The position numbers were made by a program, and so were the translations under genes. 64,000 bases of DNA from Carex sylvatica (lineage: Eukaryota > Streptophyta > Magnoliopsida > Poales > Cyperaceae): assembly GCA_964058845.1 (NCBI GenBank), contig CAXKVR010000065.1, positions 1 to 64,000 on the forward strand, read 5' to 3'. Of the stretch, positions 13,566-26,037 are shown piece by piece (the first letter of the stretch is position 1; each line of letters starts with the position of its first letter). Under the pieces are notes generated by a model. The model saw only the letters and a list, made by a program, of their open reading frames with translations, was not told the DNA's origin and did no database searches.

Positions 13566-14148
13566 TTTTACTGAAGTAAATGAGATGAAATAGAAAAGAG
13601 ATATCTCAAAAATCCCAAAGTTTATATGGAAGGACAATTTATTTTAACATTTACGAGATGAAAATAATCTGTAATATTTTCCATTCCATTCGAGTAAGTA
13701 CGATTTTCCAATGTTCGACTGTGTCGTATAAATAACACACTGGCAACTGAATTATTCGGATTCGATTCGGCGAGGTCAAAAAATCGTGATTCGAGAATAA
13801 TTTGAGTATAATTCAGAAATAATTCGGAATTATTCGAACCATAGATTTCAATTTTGCAAGAGAACCAAAAAAAACCAAAAAAAATGTTTTGGAAAAAAAT
13901 CGCAAATAATTCATAAAAAATCGAGAAAATTTCGTAAATTCGAGAATTATTTGGATTTAATTCAGTCAAAGTTCGATCAACCGAATAATTCGACATTTGA
14001 TTCAGCATCACCAAAAAAACTAATTATACAAGTTTAATTCGCGAATAGTTCGCCAATCTTGCGACTATGATTCATAATAAAAATTCTAAAAATTGGAGAG
14101 AATCAAAGCGTAATCTTAACGTGCCACACAAATGCCACTATTTACAAG

Positions 14149-14359
14149 GAGATAGGAGTAGGTCCGATGGGCATTGGACCTACTTTTAGGTTCAATTAGC
14201 TCTATCGCCGTACGATTAGCATCAAGATCTGTGCGCACAGAAATTGATAAAAAATCATAAGGATTTTAATAGGAATGCACGATTCTTAATGTAATTGGAT
14301 GGCCAGATCACCCATCAAACCAAAGTAGGTCCAATGGGCATCGGACCTACTCCGAAGTG
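14149..14359. mobile_element. MITE with CACTTCGGAGTAGGTCC-type ends, 9-bp TSD
   Basis: Inverted GGAGTAGGTCC(G/A)ATGGGCAT blocks lie near both ends. A perfect 9-bp duplication ATTTACAAG lies at 14140-14148 and 14360-14368. The right end, CCGAAGTG, is shared with a second copy ending at 21452, so this terminus is genuine. The element is 211 bp and non-coding. Confidence 0.75.
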
Positions 14360-14559
14360 ATTTACAAGTGCGACTTAATTATTGCTTCTAGAAGAATAGT
14401 TTCTTATTAATCAAGGTGACAAGACTAATCAAGAGATGGGATGCATAGGTGTCAATATATATTAGGAAAATGTCAATTGAGTTGTTAGTTATCAACGTGA
14501 TGAAAAATAAATTAATTGGGTCAATATGTGTCTAACATGTTCATATTATTTATTTAGTG

Positions 14560-16400
14560 TAAGGGCGGGGTTTTTTTTATATAATAAATTTCAGTTGAAA
14601 TTAAATTTTGAAGTTACGTTTCTATTCAGAAAACTTTATAAAGTGTTTTTTTTTCTAAACATAGAACAAAATATTATTCTTTTAAAATTCTTAATAAAAT
14701 GTTCATATAAACCCCACTAATTCTCTCTCTTTCCCTTATTCTCCCTCCTCCCTATTTACCTCCATTTATCCTTTGCTTATGTAAAATATACAATTGCAAT
14801 TATATTTACATTTGAATAACTTTATTTTTTATGTACAAATAATTTAGAATAAAAAAATTAAGTGTGAAATTTTATTTGCTATAATCAAAAAGTATAGTAG
14901 AAGTGTATATGTAGAATATATATATTTTTTGGTTTGAAGAATATTTCCAACATATGAGTCTATTTAAAATTAATAATAAGACATGGTATTAACTTATTTT
15001 ATAAAAATCTAACATATAAATGTTTTTAACATACGATAGTTTATCTAGTTTATTCGATATAAAATTTCATATTCCAAATTTTCGCAATTATAATAATTTT
15101 ATCAATCACATGTTAAGAATAATTTAGTGAGATACTTATGCTTCAATAAAAATATACTAATTATGTATATGATATAATCTTAAGAATTAAAAAATAAATA
15201 ACCAATGCAAGAAATAATACTAGTAGCTTTGAATCAATTACAATGCAAGTAACTCACCAATAAATATATTATAATGAAAAATTAAAAACTAAACTTTGCT
15301 GAATCTGAAAATTAATCGGACCAGATATGCACTTCGAAGGTGTACAAAATGTATCTCAAAGCATCTACACCAGTCCTTGCTATAGTATTTGAACTAAATA
15401 TTTCTTGCATTGGTTATTTATTTCTTAATTTCTTAAAATTATATTATACATAGTTAGTATATTTTTATTGAAGTATAAGTACCTCACTAAAGTTTTCTTA
15501 ACATGATGTGATAAAATTCTTATAGTTATGAAAACAAAGAATATGAAATTTTATACCGAATAAGATAAAATGCATACGTTAAAAATATTTATATGTTAGA
15601 TATTTTGTTTTTATAAAATAAGTGAATGCCATGTCATATAATAATTTTTTAAAAGACCTATATGTTGGAAATATTCTACATATACGCTAATATTATACTT
15701 TATGATTTTAGCAAATAAAATTTCACACTTAAATATTTTATTTTAAATCATTTATACACATAAAAAGTAAAAATTATTCCAAACCGAAATGAAATCACAA
15801 TTGTATATTTTACTCAAGCAAAGAATAAATGAGAGTAAATATGGAGTGAGAGTAGTGTATTGAAAAAACCTGGACTTGACCCAAACCGTGGACTTGACCC
15901 AAACCGTCTTAACTCGTGTTGAACCCCTGGACCGGACCAGACTAACCCAAGGGACAGGTCTAGCAAGGATTTGGGCCGAATTTTTCCACTAGACCCGCCC
16001 AAACCCGAGACCCGCCTAGATCCGGACCAGACTAAACCTGCACAGTCCAGTTTCGGCCAGAAACAACACTATTTAAAACAAAAAAAGATCTGGACTGTAC
16101 CTGAACCCGGACTCGACCTTGGACCGGACCGGACCAAGTGAATTTGGACCATGGGTCTAGCATGGGTCCAATTCCTCCAAATTAGACCCATCGGACGCGG
16201 ACCGTGCTAACTCGTAGATCCGTTGGACCCCTGGATCGTGGGAACCGTGGATCGACCCGACCTGACCCGTTTGCAATTCATTAAGTGAGAGAAAGGGAAA
16301 GTTAGGGAACAAGTGGGGTCCATAAGAATATTTTGTTAAGAATTTTAGAAAAAGAGTATTTTATTATATATTTTGAAAAAAAAATGACACTTTGTAAAAT
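14560..16400. mobile_element. large foldback (about 1.8 kb inverted repeat) with nested insert
   Basis: Left-arm sequence from about 14575 to 15222 reappears inverted from about 15398 to 16400. Examples are the AATAACCAATGCAAGAAAT word at the inner edge and GTGTGAAATTTTATTTGCT farther out. The arms are diverged but collinear for roughly 600 bp or more. The right arm is interrupted at about 15865-16275 by a GACCCG/GGACCGG-rich insert. It is likely an old foldback or Mutator-like element; no transposase is seen. Confidence 0.65.
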
Positions 16401-16855
16401 TTTCTTTCTTTTCAATAATTGTGTCCCTTTAAATTCTCAAATCAAATAACTATTTTTATTTTATAATTATTTATTAATAATAATGAGATGATATGCACCG
16501 ATTTCTATTGAAATCATAAAAGTATTTTTCTAGTATCAAATCACTTGGTATTATAACAAATCTCAATCACATTTTATTTTTATATTTATAATTAGCAATA
16601 TCATTCAACTACTGGACCTTTCAAAATCTCAAATTTAGTTGCTTTCAAAATCCAAAGCATTGATTGTAAATCAGGTAATCCAATAATGATAGTTTGGCTA
16701 TTAATAGGAAAAAAACACATAGCACACGCAAAACAACTATTTTGTCATAATTTAATCTAATTTAATCGTCTGAATTAAAAATCAATAGTTTTATATATCT
16801 AACTTTTATTCTATAAAAAGAATGCAAAAGAAAAGTTTAAAGAATCTCTTCCGAG

Positions 16856-17291
16856 CAGTGTTTTAATATTCGATTTATATGCGATATACAGAAAGCCACC
16901 ACATACCGTATACTGCATATGCAATATGCAGCCTCATATTCGGATTTTTATGCGGACTTATATATACGAATTTTCAATGAGAATTTATATATATAAAAAC
17001 AAGTATATGGTAATATATGCTATAAATCACTGTTAATATACTCTAAATCGGTATTTTTATCACTGTTGATATATTCGAAAACGGTAATATAGTACTCTAA
17101 ACCGATAATATGTGGTAAATCACTATTAAAATACTCTAAACTGGTATTTTTATCACTAATAATGTACTCTAAATCAGTAATATGCTCTAAACCGCATATT
17201 TGAACTGAATATCGATTTTCTATTCGGATTGCAACCGAATAGAAATATTCGATCGAATATTCCGCCGAATAGACCGAAAATTAAAACACTG
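16856..17291. mobile_element. hAT-type MITE, TIR CAGTGTTTTAAT
   Basis: Ends CAGTGTTTTAAT and ATTAAAACACTG enclose 436 bp. The flanking 8-bp repeats CTTCCGAG (16848-16855) and CTTCCAAG (17292-17299) match at 7 of 8 positions. The TIR and the 8-bp duplication indicate hAT. The interior has AAACCG-type repeats and no open frame. Confidence 0.78.
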
Positions 17292-17439
17292 CTTCCAAGT
17301 ATATACAAGTTAATAAAATTACTGAGATCTTTTGTGCATGAATGCATGCAGATATTTGTATCCTAATTAATCGCCGAGTCAAACTATTTTAAAAATAAAA
17401 ATAAAACACATCGACCATACATATTTTTTATATATCAAA

Positions 17440-19500
17440 TATAGGAATCCGGCTGCACTCTTTATATATAAAGCATATCACGAGATATGCTTATAAGTCA
17501 TATATTATATTTCAAATTGGTTCAATGATAAATTCAAATTATTCAAACTGATTTTCTTCTTGAGAGATTTATATATACAAATTTTAAAATTTAAAATTTA
17601 TTAAATGAAAGATTTTGTGCATATCTTAATGCATTATTTTACTGAAAAATTTTCGTTTTAAAAAATTCCAAATTTTTTTTTTTTTTCAAAAAATATAAAA
17701 TTTGATCTCCAAGTATATTAATAGAATCGACTATTTGAACTTTTAAAATTGAATATATAACTTACAAGTATATGTCATAATATTCTTATATAATGAAACA
17801 TATATACAATTGACCACACGATGAACTTGTAAAACTTAGGCGAGAAATAAATGGCGAAGGTGACCGGTGCTTCTTTTTGGTACAAATTCCACTTAGAAAA
17901 TGGTTAATTATTACATCCAAAAAGTTATATTAAAAAATTGAAATGAAAGCTTTACCCAATTAATTCGCTGTCAAGATTTCATTGCCATTTAACATCAATT
18001 CACCTTTTAGTAATTCGTCCATTACAAAATTTCAATAATTAGAAATTTGATAGGTACTTTGCCTTAACAAATCTTTGACCTATCTATTCTTCTGGATTCA
18101 TTCAAACAAAAAGAAAAAAAAAGAAAGAGAAAAAGAAAGAGAAGACTTCTGATCTGATTCTTTTTGTAATACATGAATGAAAGAAGAGGAGAGAAAGCTG
18201 ACTTTGAAAAATAAATTAATGACCAAATGAAAATGCAAAATGGGGATCATGAAATTAAAAGGTTGAAAATTTTAAAATTAATGTAAAAATTGATGAATTG
18301 AGTAAATGTGTGAGTTTTTATAATTTTGAAGAAAAAATATGATATTATAAATTTTTGAGAGGGAAATACAGTAATATTGAAGTTTTTCAAGGAGATATAT
18401 ATATCAAATTACCACTTAATTTTTTTATACATGCATATATACAAATATTTAGATCCGAACCTTTTATCTTGTGCTTATTAAATATCTTTTTTATACATTC
18501 ATATCCATACCCATTGAAATTGACTTTATCCATACCCTATCCATACCTATTAAAAATTGATCTTATCCTATCCTACCCTTACCCATTAACATTACCGGAT
18601 AACGAAATAATAACAGATGAATAACAGATAATAATAATATAATAATTAATTTTATTATATTTTACAAACTAAACATTAAAAAAACTCATTCATTTCACAC
18701 ATTTGCATGTAATTGCATTTTTAATAAAAAAATACAAATAAATGTGCAATCAATTTCAACTAAATTATTTTTTTATAAAGAAAGAAAATTCAAAAATTCA
18801 AATATATATTTAGGTGTGTTGGAAATTGAATTAAATATATATTTAGATTTTATAATTAATACAAGGTAATGAATACGAAATAATCATTATTCATATTCTT
18901 ACCTATTTGGTTAATAAAAAAAAGTTCTTATTCATATACATACTCAATAAGCTAACAGACAAAAAAAATCTTACTCATATTCACCTTATCGAATATAATA
19001 CAGATCAGATAAATTATTAAAAAGGTACCCCTACCTATCGTATCTAGTCCGTTTTTTTTGTCAAGCTGAATGTATGTATTAATTTTTCCATGTAGGCATT
19101 TATACATATATAGATCCGAATCTTTTATACTGTGCTCATAAAATATTTTCATCAAGCCGAATCTTTGTATTAATTTTTTTGATGCATGTATGTTTAGATC
19201 CGGATCTTTTATCTTGTGTTATAATTAAGATATATAGTCTTTTGATTAAATTAAAGAGAACGGAGTAGGTCCAATTTATTTTTAAATTTAATGAGCTTTA
19301 AAACTGTCCAATTTATTTTTAAATTTAATGAGCTTTAAAACAGTCTGATTCATTTAATTTTCAGATCTATGTGTACGAAAATTAAAACATATATGCACAA
19401 ATTTTAGAGCAAAACACACGCATCTTAAAAATAGATCGGACAGTGATTAAATCAATCAAACCAAAATAGTTCTGATGTACATTAAACCTGTTCTCTAAGT
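17440..19500. other. AT-rich repeat mosaic without a gene
   Basis: Contains a relative of the 21528 hairpin element (about 17443-17830), a solo right end of the GGGAATTTCATG-TIR family at about 18298-18405, and a MITE relative starting GGAGTAGGTCC at about 19262. The last contains a 37-bp tandem duplication (unit beginning GTCCAATTTATTTTTAA). No convincing coding sequence. Confidence 0.5.
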
Positions 19501-19818
19501 CCAAATTGAATGTATACATTAATTTTTTTGCTAAATGCATGCATCCAGCTTTAAAACGTCAATTTAAAAACAGAAAAAGAAACCAAATTAATGAAATTAC
19601 CAATATTATTTAATTAAAAGAAAACAAATAAAATTTATAAAATCTGAGTAGGGAGTACTTTTCACTGGGCAACTGATACAGCTGTCTATAAATAGAGAGA
19701 CACAGAAACACACGGTTAAGTACTGTGTGTGTGTGACAGCATTTGTAGTGTAGAGGAGAAAACCACTGAAAAGATCAAAAGATAAAACCAAAGAAAATAA
19801 AGAGAGAAGAAATTAAAC

Positions 19819-19938
19819 ATGGTGGAGAAGAAAGAGATGAACAATGGTGTTGAATTAGATCCTCGCCTCAAGGCCATCACCTCTTCCATCCGTGTTGTTC
19901 CCAACTTCCCCAAACCAGGTCTCTCTCTCTCCCCCCCC

Positions 19939-19974
<36 letters not shown>

Positions 19975-22900
19975 CTGTTAAAAAATTGTAGTATAGTTTG
20001 TTTTGCATACTTTTGTGAGCTATATATTATTGTTTTTTAATAAATTTTATGATCTTTTGTAGTATAGTTTAAGAAGATGGCCTAATTGGCCTACTATATG
20101 ATCTTAATTTTTTCTTTAAAAAGAGGAAATTAAATACATTATGTTTGAATTTTACATTTTGGTAATTAAAGAAAAATTTAGTTTAGTTTTTTGAGCTATT
20201 GTTTTTGAATAAAATTATTGAGCTATTTAGGTGGAAATGCCTGTCTTTGAACTTGAAAGGTCTTCCAAGCCAACATTTCCAAAAAGGAAATTAAAAACAT
20301 TATGTTTTTGAATTTTGAAATCTTTTGTTAATTAATTAAAGTATTGAACATTTTTTTGGTTGGGTGTAGGGATCATGTTCAACGATATAACGACGCTGTT
20401 GCTAAAACCAAAGGTGTTTAGGGATGCAATCGACATGTTCGTCGAGAGATATAAAGGAATGCACATCGATGCGGTTGCCGGTATATTTTCCATTTCTTCA
20501 AATCTGATCAATTAATCTTTTGCACAAATTTTTCTCTTAATTTTGGGTATCACCAATTTCATCTTTAGACCAACTTTTGAAGCATTTGCTTTTCATGCAA
20601 AATTTCATCTTAAACCCACATGCAATTGAAGCAACTTGCAACATATATTATATATACAAGTGGTAAAGAAATTATGATGAAAGCATGCATGTAGTATTAA
20701 GTTAATTTGGATGAAATGTGCACCACATTGTACATCAAATCATACCATGAATTGTAGAGGGAAAAAAGTTAACATTGAATAGTTAGAGAAGTGTCATCCA
20801 TCAATTCAAATCTAGTTTTGGAAAACATGAAACAGTAGTCAAGAAAAGAAAGCTTTGGAAATTTAACAAGAGAGAGAGAGAGAGAGAGAGAGATCAGGGA
20901 CATGTGAATATGTTATTGCAAGTGGAAAAATAAAGAGAGCATTTAAGCTTTAAAAGGTGCATGTGAGGCCTGTTTCCGTACTGATCTTGGGCTGGTTTCA
21001 ATTTAATTTTTTGATCTTTTTTGGATTTGGGAGCGTGCATGTGATTTTAGATATGAGTTAGGATTAGGTCCGATGGAATTCGTATACTCTGAGATATCTC
21101 AAACTTTGCGCGACTTTTTGGAAAATTCCAACCGTTTAAATACGTTCTGCACGAATCTCAAAGCACATATAATACTGACCCCTACATCACCCCGAATAGG
21201 CACCGGACACGTAGGTCACGCAAAAGTTGAGGTATCTCAGAGGATACACACTCGTTCCGATGGACATTGGACCTATTTTTAGGTTCAATTAGCTCTATCA
21301 CCGTACGATTAGCATTAAGATCTGTGCGCACGGAAATTGATAAAAACTCATACGAATTTTAATAGGAGTGCACGATTATTGATGCAATTGGATGGCCAGA
21401 TCACCCATCGAACCAAATTAGGTCCAATGGGCATCGGATCTACTCCGAAGTGTTTATATATATAGAGAGAGATAAAGAGGTTGGCAGAATGTTGGCTTTA
21501 TCCAACTTAGGTAATATCACAGTACACGAGGTTGGTTACTATGCTTATATAAGCATATCCCCACATATGTTTATAACTCATTTTTGTGTTTTCAATGTTC
21601 AAATGGTCGATCTGAACCGTTAGATGTGATCTCTATATTGAAATGTGCTTGGAGACCAAATTTTACATTTTTCTGATTTTGTTTACTATTTATTAAGCTA
21701 CTTTGAAAATCGCTGATCCAACGGTGGCTTAACAAAACAGTAAAATCAGAAGCCACCGTTGGATCAGTGATTTTTAAAATGGCTTAATAAATAGTAAACA
21801 AATTCAGAAAAATGTAAAATTTGGTCTCCAAACACATTTCAATATAGAGATCACATCTAACGGTTCAGATCGACCATTTGAACATTGAAAACACAAAAAT
21901 GAGTTATAAGCATGTGTGGAGATATGCTTGTAGAAGCATAGTAGCCAACCTCCACAGTACACTTAATGCTATACTTTTTTCTCAAAACATTAAAAGAGAG
22001 AGAGAGAGAGAGGGAGATTCTTTTTAGGAGCACACCAATTTTTGCATGCTGAGTTTATGAGTAGATTGCGTATCTATTATAATAAAGCAACCTGGATTTT
22101 CTATGCCTAATATGGAATGGTGGAGTAGGTGGTGAGTTGCTTTTATTTGATATTATTGTAATGTTCATCAATCTATATGATGTACTTTATATACATATAC
22201 TTTTTTTTAGGGTTAGTGGAAATTTTCCACTAAGAAATATATTGATAATAAAAAAATATGGACACTGTTATATACATATACTTGCCACAAGATTTTTATT
22301 TTTTTAAACATCCTACCAGAGGGAACTATAAAATACTACTAGAAATTACGAAAAGAACCCCTTTTCAGTGATTTCCAAAATCTAAATTTTTAATTTTTTT
22401 TTATAAAATTATACATTCTCAGAGTTTTTATTTTCAAGCCAATTAATGTATTAAAAATGAGGTGAAACCAACTAATAAGTAATAACACATTAATTTTTTT
22501 TTTTTTTTTTTGCAAAATTGCCTAATAAAACAGATTGAATCATTCAAATTAGAGCTTATTTACTATTTGGAAGAAATTGTATTGCAATTTTATCATGAAA
22601 TTTTTATGTTGTTTGAGCTATAACTGGCAGTAAGAAACCAATTGTGTGGCCTGTTCCTCTGAATTTCAAGCAGTAAATCTTGTGTTTGTAACAAAAAAAG
22701 AGAGTTCCAACTGAAGTGATATTTATTATTCTGACAATTATTTAGACACCAAGTATCCAAGTATAACTAACAAATCAATTCAATGTTCAAATTTGGCTTC
22801 AAATCTTTTGAAAGGCATTGAAGCAAGAGGATTCATTTTTGGACCACCAATTGCATTAGCACTCGATGCTAAATTCATTCCACTGAGGAAACCGAAGAAA

Positions 22901-23577
22901 TTGCCCGGTAATATACATATACCTTTTTCATCTTGCAATTTCTTTGTAACAAACATCTTTTATATAGTATGGTACCAGGATATAATTTTTCGTATAATTG
23001 GAATTTAGGTATACCTTTTTCATCTTGCAATTTCTTTGTAACAAACATCTTTTATATAGTATGGTACCAGGATATAATTTTTCGTATAATTGGAATTTAG
23101 GTGAAGTGATTTCAGAGAAGTATGTGCTGGAATATGGGAAAGACTGTTTGGAGATGCATGTTGGAGCTCTAGAAGCGCATGAACGTGTGCTGATTATCGA
23201 TGATCTTGTTGCGACCGGTGGAACTTTGAGTGCAGCTATAAGTCTTATTGGTATGTTTGTTGTAGTTGAATGATTGTATTTATGTTAAATTTACTGCTCT
23301 TTTTTCTTGCACAAATGATTTGATTTGACCTTTTTTGAATTCAGAACGTGCCGGTGGTGAAGTTGTTGAATGTGCTTGCCTCCTTGGTATACCAAAATTC
23401 AATGTATTGATATCTCCTTTGTTTAGCATTTGAATCTTATTAAATACATTTTCCCCCTGTTTTATATGTTGCCTTCTTCTAATCAAATTGCTTAATTACA
23501 TAATTTTCTTTTAATTGCAGGATTCTTGCAAAGTTAATGGCAAGCCAGTGCATTTCCTTGTGGATTGCCTTATGTAG
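19819..23577 (+). CDS. APT: adenine phosphoribosyltransferase, six exons
   Basis: APRT joins adenine to PRPP to give AMP in purine salvage; plant isoforms also act on cytokinin bases. I place exons at 19819-19918, 20370-20480, 22815-22907, 23101-23250, 23345-23403 and 23521-23577. All have GT/AG borders and phases that join into 189 residues, close to the usual size of about 190 for cytosolic plant APRT. The protein starts [20 protein letters not shown], which has no obvious transit peptide. Visible motifs are [13 protein letters not shown] and DITTLLL near the N-terminus, EARGFIFG in the middle, and the PRPP-binding [13 protein letters not shown] at residues 131-143. Intron 2 (2,334 bp) and intron 1 carry transposons and microsatellites. 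Intron 3 contains a tandem duplication that copies the acceptor. The gene looks functional; exact isoform unknown. Confidence 0.93.
19919..19971 (+). repeat. CT/C and (CA)n microsatellite in APRT intron 1
   Basis: Directly after the exon 1 donor, a CT run leads into nine or more C and then about 16 CA units (about 19940-19971). Such a tract is likely to be length-polymorphic. Confidence 0.9.
20868..20893 (+). repeat. (GA)n microsatellite in APRT intron 2
   Basis: A run of about 12 GA units within intron 2. Shorter GA tracts occur at about 21995-22012, 30850-30867 and 33050-33081. Confidence 0.85.
21053..21452. mobile_element. copy of the 14149 MITE in APRT intron 2, carrying a nested insert
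   Basis: The segment from about 21264 to 21452 matches the element at 14149-14359 closely, including the TCAATTAGCTCTATC core and the CCGAAGTG terminus. The left part is interrupted at 21077-21255 by a 179-bp insert. That insert is flanked by a perfect 8-bp duplication TCCGATGG (21069-21076, 21256-21263) and has inverted ends around CTCTGAGATA and TATCTCAGAG. Confidence 0.7.
21528..21952. mobile_element. 425-bp foldback element in APRT intron 2, 10-bp TSD
   Basis: Ends GAGGTTGGTTACTATGC and GCATAGTAGCCAACCTC continue into nearly perfect arms of about 200 bp that meet near 21735 around TCCAACGGTGGC and GCCACCGTTGGA. Perfect duplications CACAGTACAC lie at 21518-21527 and 21953-21962. The 9-10-bp duplication and long arms suggest a Mutator-type foldback. 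Transcribed as part of APRT pre-mRNA, it could fold into a long hairpin. Confidence 0.85.
22203..22267 (-). mobile_element. short SINE-like insert with 16-bp target duplication
   Basis: The insert begins with a T-run (an A-tail on the minus strand) followed by a TAGTGGAAA/TTTCCACTA hairpin. It is flanked by perfect 16-bp repeats TTATATACATATACTT (22187-22202 and 22268-22283). The hairpin and tail match the 3' end of the SINE at 43153-43287, so this is probably a 5'-truncated copy of the same family. Confidence 0.7.
22917..23100 (+). repeat. 92-bp tandem duplication in APRT intron 3, duplicating the splice acceptor
   Basis: Two essentially identical 92-bp copies (about 22917-23008 and 23009-23100) each end in TTGGAATTTAG. 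Both ends are plausible 3' splice sites. Only the second, at 23100, keeps the APRT frame. Use of the first, at 23008, would add sequence that ends in TAG at 23098-23100. Confidence 0.9.
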
Positions 23578-23579
23578 GA

Positions 23580-24250
23580 TTCTTTTGTAGTGCAATTAAA
23601 ATTTCTATAATATTAGTAGTAGCAGCAAATTAATCCTTATCCTAACAAATATTTGAGCATAGTTTCAGATCTGAGTAATGCAATACAACAAGTTGGTTGT
23701 TAATTAGTAGCTGATATTAGTTTCATCAGATGGTATGGTTATGGCTTATTTAGTTATATAACTATAAACAAATTGAAAGAGGATAATTGATTGAGTAATA
23801 TTTCTTCTATATAGTAATTTTTTTTGGATAGTTTTTAAATTATTTTTTGGAAATAATCATTTCCACCCAAAATCTGGTGTCTTGCTAAAACCCTGTTTTT
23901 TTTAACAGTCAAATTTTGAGTGTGCAATGGATACACTATATTCCACAAATAAGAATATTTAAAAAAAAATATTGAATTGGTTCAATATTTTAATGATTTA
24001 ATTATAAGAATTGGCAGCCAATGTGTTACAAAAATAGTACAAATAAAATAAATTCTCCTTTGAATTGGTTCACAACTAAGTTAAACAAGGGAGAGAGGCC
24101 ACTAAATATAATACCTTTATTCTTTATTTATTTATTTATACATACAATTTATCTTTATCAATAAATGCAAGCTAAAATCAATAACAACTAACAGCAAACA
24201 ACTCACACAAACCAACAAAATTTTAAATTTAAAAACTAAAAGTAACAAAT
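23580..24250. other. APRT 3' flank, no further gene
   Basis: AT-rich sequence between the convergent APRT and CPT1 genes. It should contain the APRT polyadenylation region and the 3' flank of CPT1. No element boundary was resolved. Confidence 0.5.
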
Positions 24251-24253
24251 ATC

Positions 24254-25093
24254 TCATTTATTCTTCTCAATTTCTCCCTTCTTTTGCAAATAGGCATGAA
24301 CCAGTTGGTAATCCCTCACAGACAAAACAAACAGCCTTAGTGAAAACTCAAAACATAATGCATTCAGATTTTGTAAGTGCATAAAATCCGATTGCCACAT
24401 AAGGAAGTTACTCAAACGGATTTTATCCGAAGTGCAAATAATAATATATGGATCCACACAACCGGTACTGAACAAATTTCTCTCTGTATCACAAACTCCG
24501 ATTTGAAAACCGTTCCCTTTCTTCTCTCTACCCGAATTCTCTATTGCATGTGTTATCTCATTAGTTGAGGAATATGCCATAAAAATCGAAAGTACCGGTC
24601 CTTTATTGTGTATTGTTACATCCATTACCTTTTTCACAGCTAATCGTACCAGTTCGATAATTAGCTCCAAATGGCCCCAAAAATTGATTTTGACATTGAA
24701 TTTTTTTAACATATATTCTTCGGTCAATATTTTGTCTAATTTCTCTTTCATTAAATTCATTAATAACTAAACCTCTTCAGGTCCCCGGTTGAAATTGTCT
24801 ATGCTAAAAGCATATACTGTTATGTACTTAACGCCCATTTCAAAACAGTATTGGATGGTTGACGTGAGGGACTTGAACTCGACCCGGTGACCACTAGCTG
24901 GATCCGTACCATCTCGGAGTAACGCATGTCTCTTTGCAAACCAACGGTTTCCATCCATTATGAGAGCAATGTGGGATAGTACCGAGCTGAAAAAGAGAAC
25001 AGAAAAAATGAACTTACGCATTAAGAAAGAGACGTGTGAAACCGTGCTTTTGCTATATTTCTCTCTGAGGCGAAATTGCAAGATTGAAACCCT
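24254..25093 (-). pseudogene. cis-prenyltransferase copy 1 (CPT1), inactivated
   Basis: Homologous over its length to the intact CPT at 26908. It keeps HIALIMDGNR (catalytic Asp of DGN), GHRVEF and YAFSIDNF. An in-frame TAG at 24767-24769 falls after GPEEV, where the intact paralogue reads on. The C-terminal pyrophosphate-binding motif RTSGETRLSNF is changed to CTSDKIRLSNF, losing Arg, Gly and Glu. The tail LFVLSVRDYQ is also diverged. The start codon used by paralogues is not preserved. The upstream TTTTGTAG|GG at about 25093 resembles the acceptor conserved ahead of the other copies. A shortened product starting after the stop could not be catalytic because it lacks DGN. Read as a pseudogene. 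Confidence 0.85.
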
Positions 25094-26037
25094 ACAAAAT
25101 GCAAAAGAAAAATTTAATGGTGACACGTGAAAAGAAAGACATAAAAACAACAGTAAATTAAATTTTAAGTTACTTTGTAAGCTTTTGTAGTTGCAACCAA
25201 AAAAAATTCTCTATATTGGACTTTAATACTTCTTTCTCATTTTAGTTTTATATGTTTTATCTTCATTGAGAAAATCCTATCGTTTTTATTTATAATTTCA
25301 TTTTTAGACTGTTGAACTTTTAACTTTTTCTTGGTTGTTTCTTGATTAAATTTCTGAAATTAGATGAACTGTTTTGTTCAATATTAATTACAAATTGCTC
25401 TTCTAACTAAAAAACCCGCAAAAAGAAAGCAAAAGAAACCATCAAAGAAATAACTCGACCACAAAAAAAAAAAAAAAGGGAAAAAAAGAAGACATTTGTG
25501 ATAACCTTCCTGATATTGCAGCCATTAATCTGATGCTTGCCAACTTCCTCCTTTTCAACTCTTTTGCATTATCATAACAAATCTCTAGAACAATTTATTA
25601 TAGATTTGTATCTATATTGCCTCTTCCTGAAAGCACCTCGCCTCCTCAATTCTGAATTCACAAAAATATAATTTGTTACCTATCCATAGGTGGGGCCACA
25701 AATCTATGCAAGTCATATCTTCATGAGAAAAAAACATGTCAAACACATGATATGAATGAAACCATAGTCAAGTGTAACACCATCGAAGAACCATACAAAT
25801 CATATAATACGATCTACTGGTTAAAATAACCGAAACTTAGAAGGTAGAATCGAATCCGATTGGACCCTCATGCCTACATATGAAATATCATAGGCATAAG
25901 ACATGTTAGATTATTTTCACCTCAAAAAAGAACTTATCAGGAAGTCCTAGCATTGATGCTAATTAATGCACCAACTGTGAAGGATGCTTCTGTAAGTGGG
26001 GCCCATCAAAGGCAGTTCTTAATTGCTATTATGTGTT

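Noticed and set aside
22793..23008. Alternative APRT coding frame through the first repeat copy
   Set aside because: It ends in a stop and lacks the PRPP-binding motif. It represents intron retention or alternative acceptor use rather than another gene.
24254..24760. CPT1 downstream half as a separate short gene starting MNLMKEK
   Set aside because: It lacks the DGN catalytic half and has a damaged RTSGE motif. It is the tail of a gene broken by the TAG at 24767.
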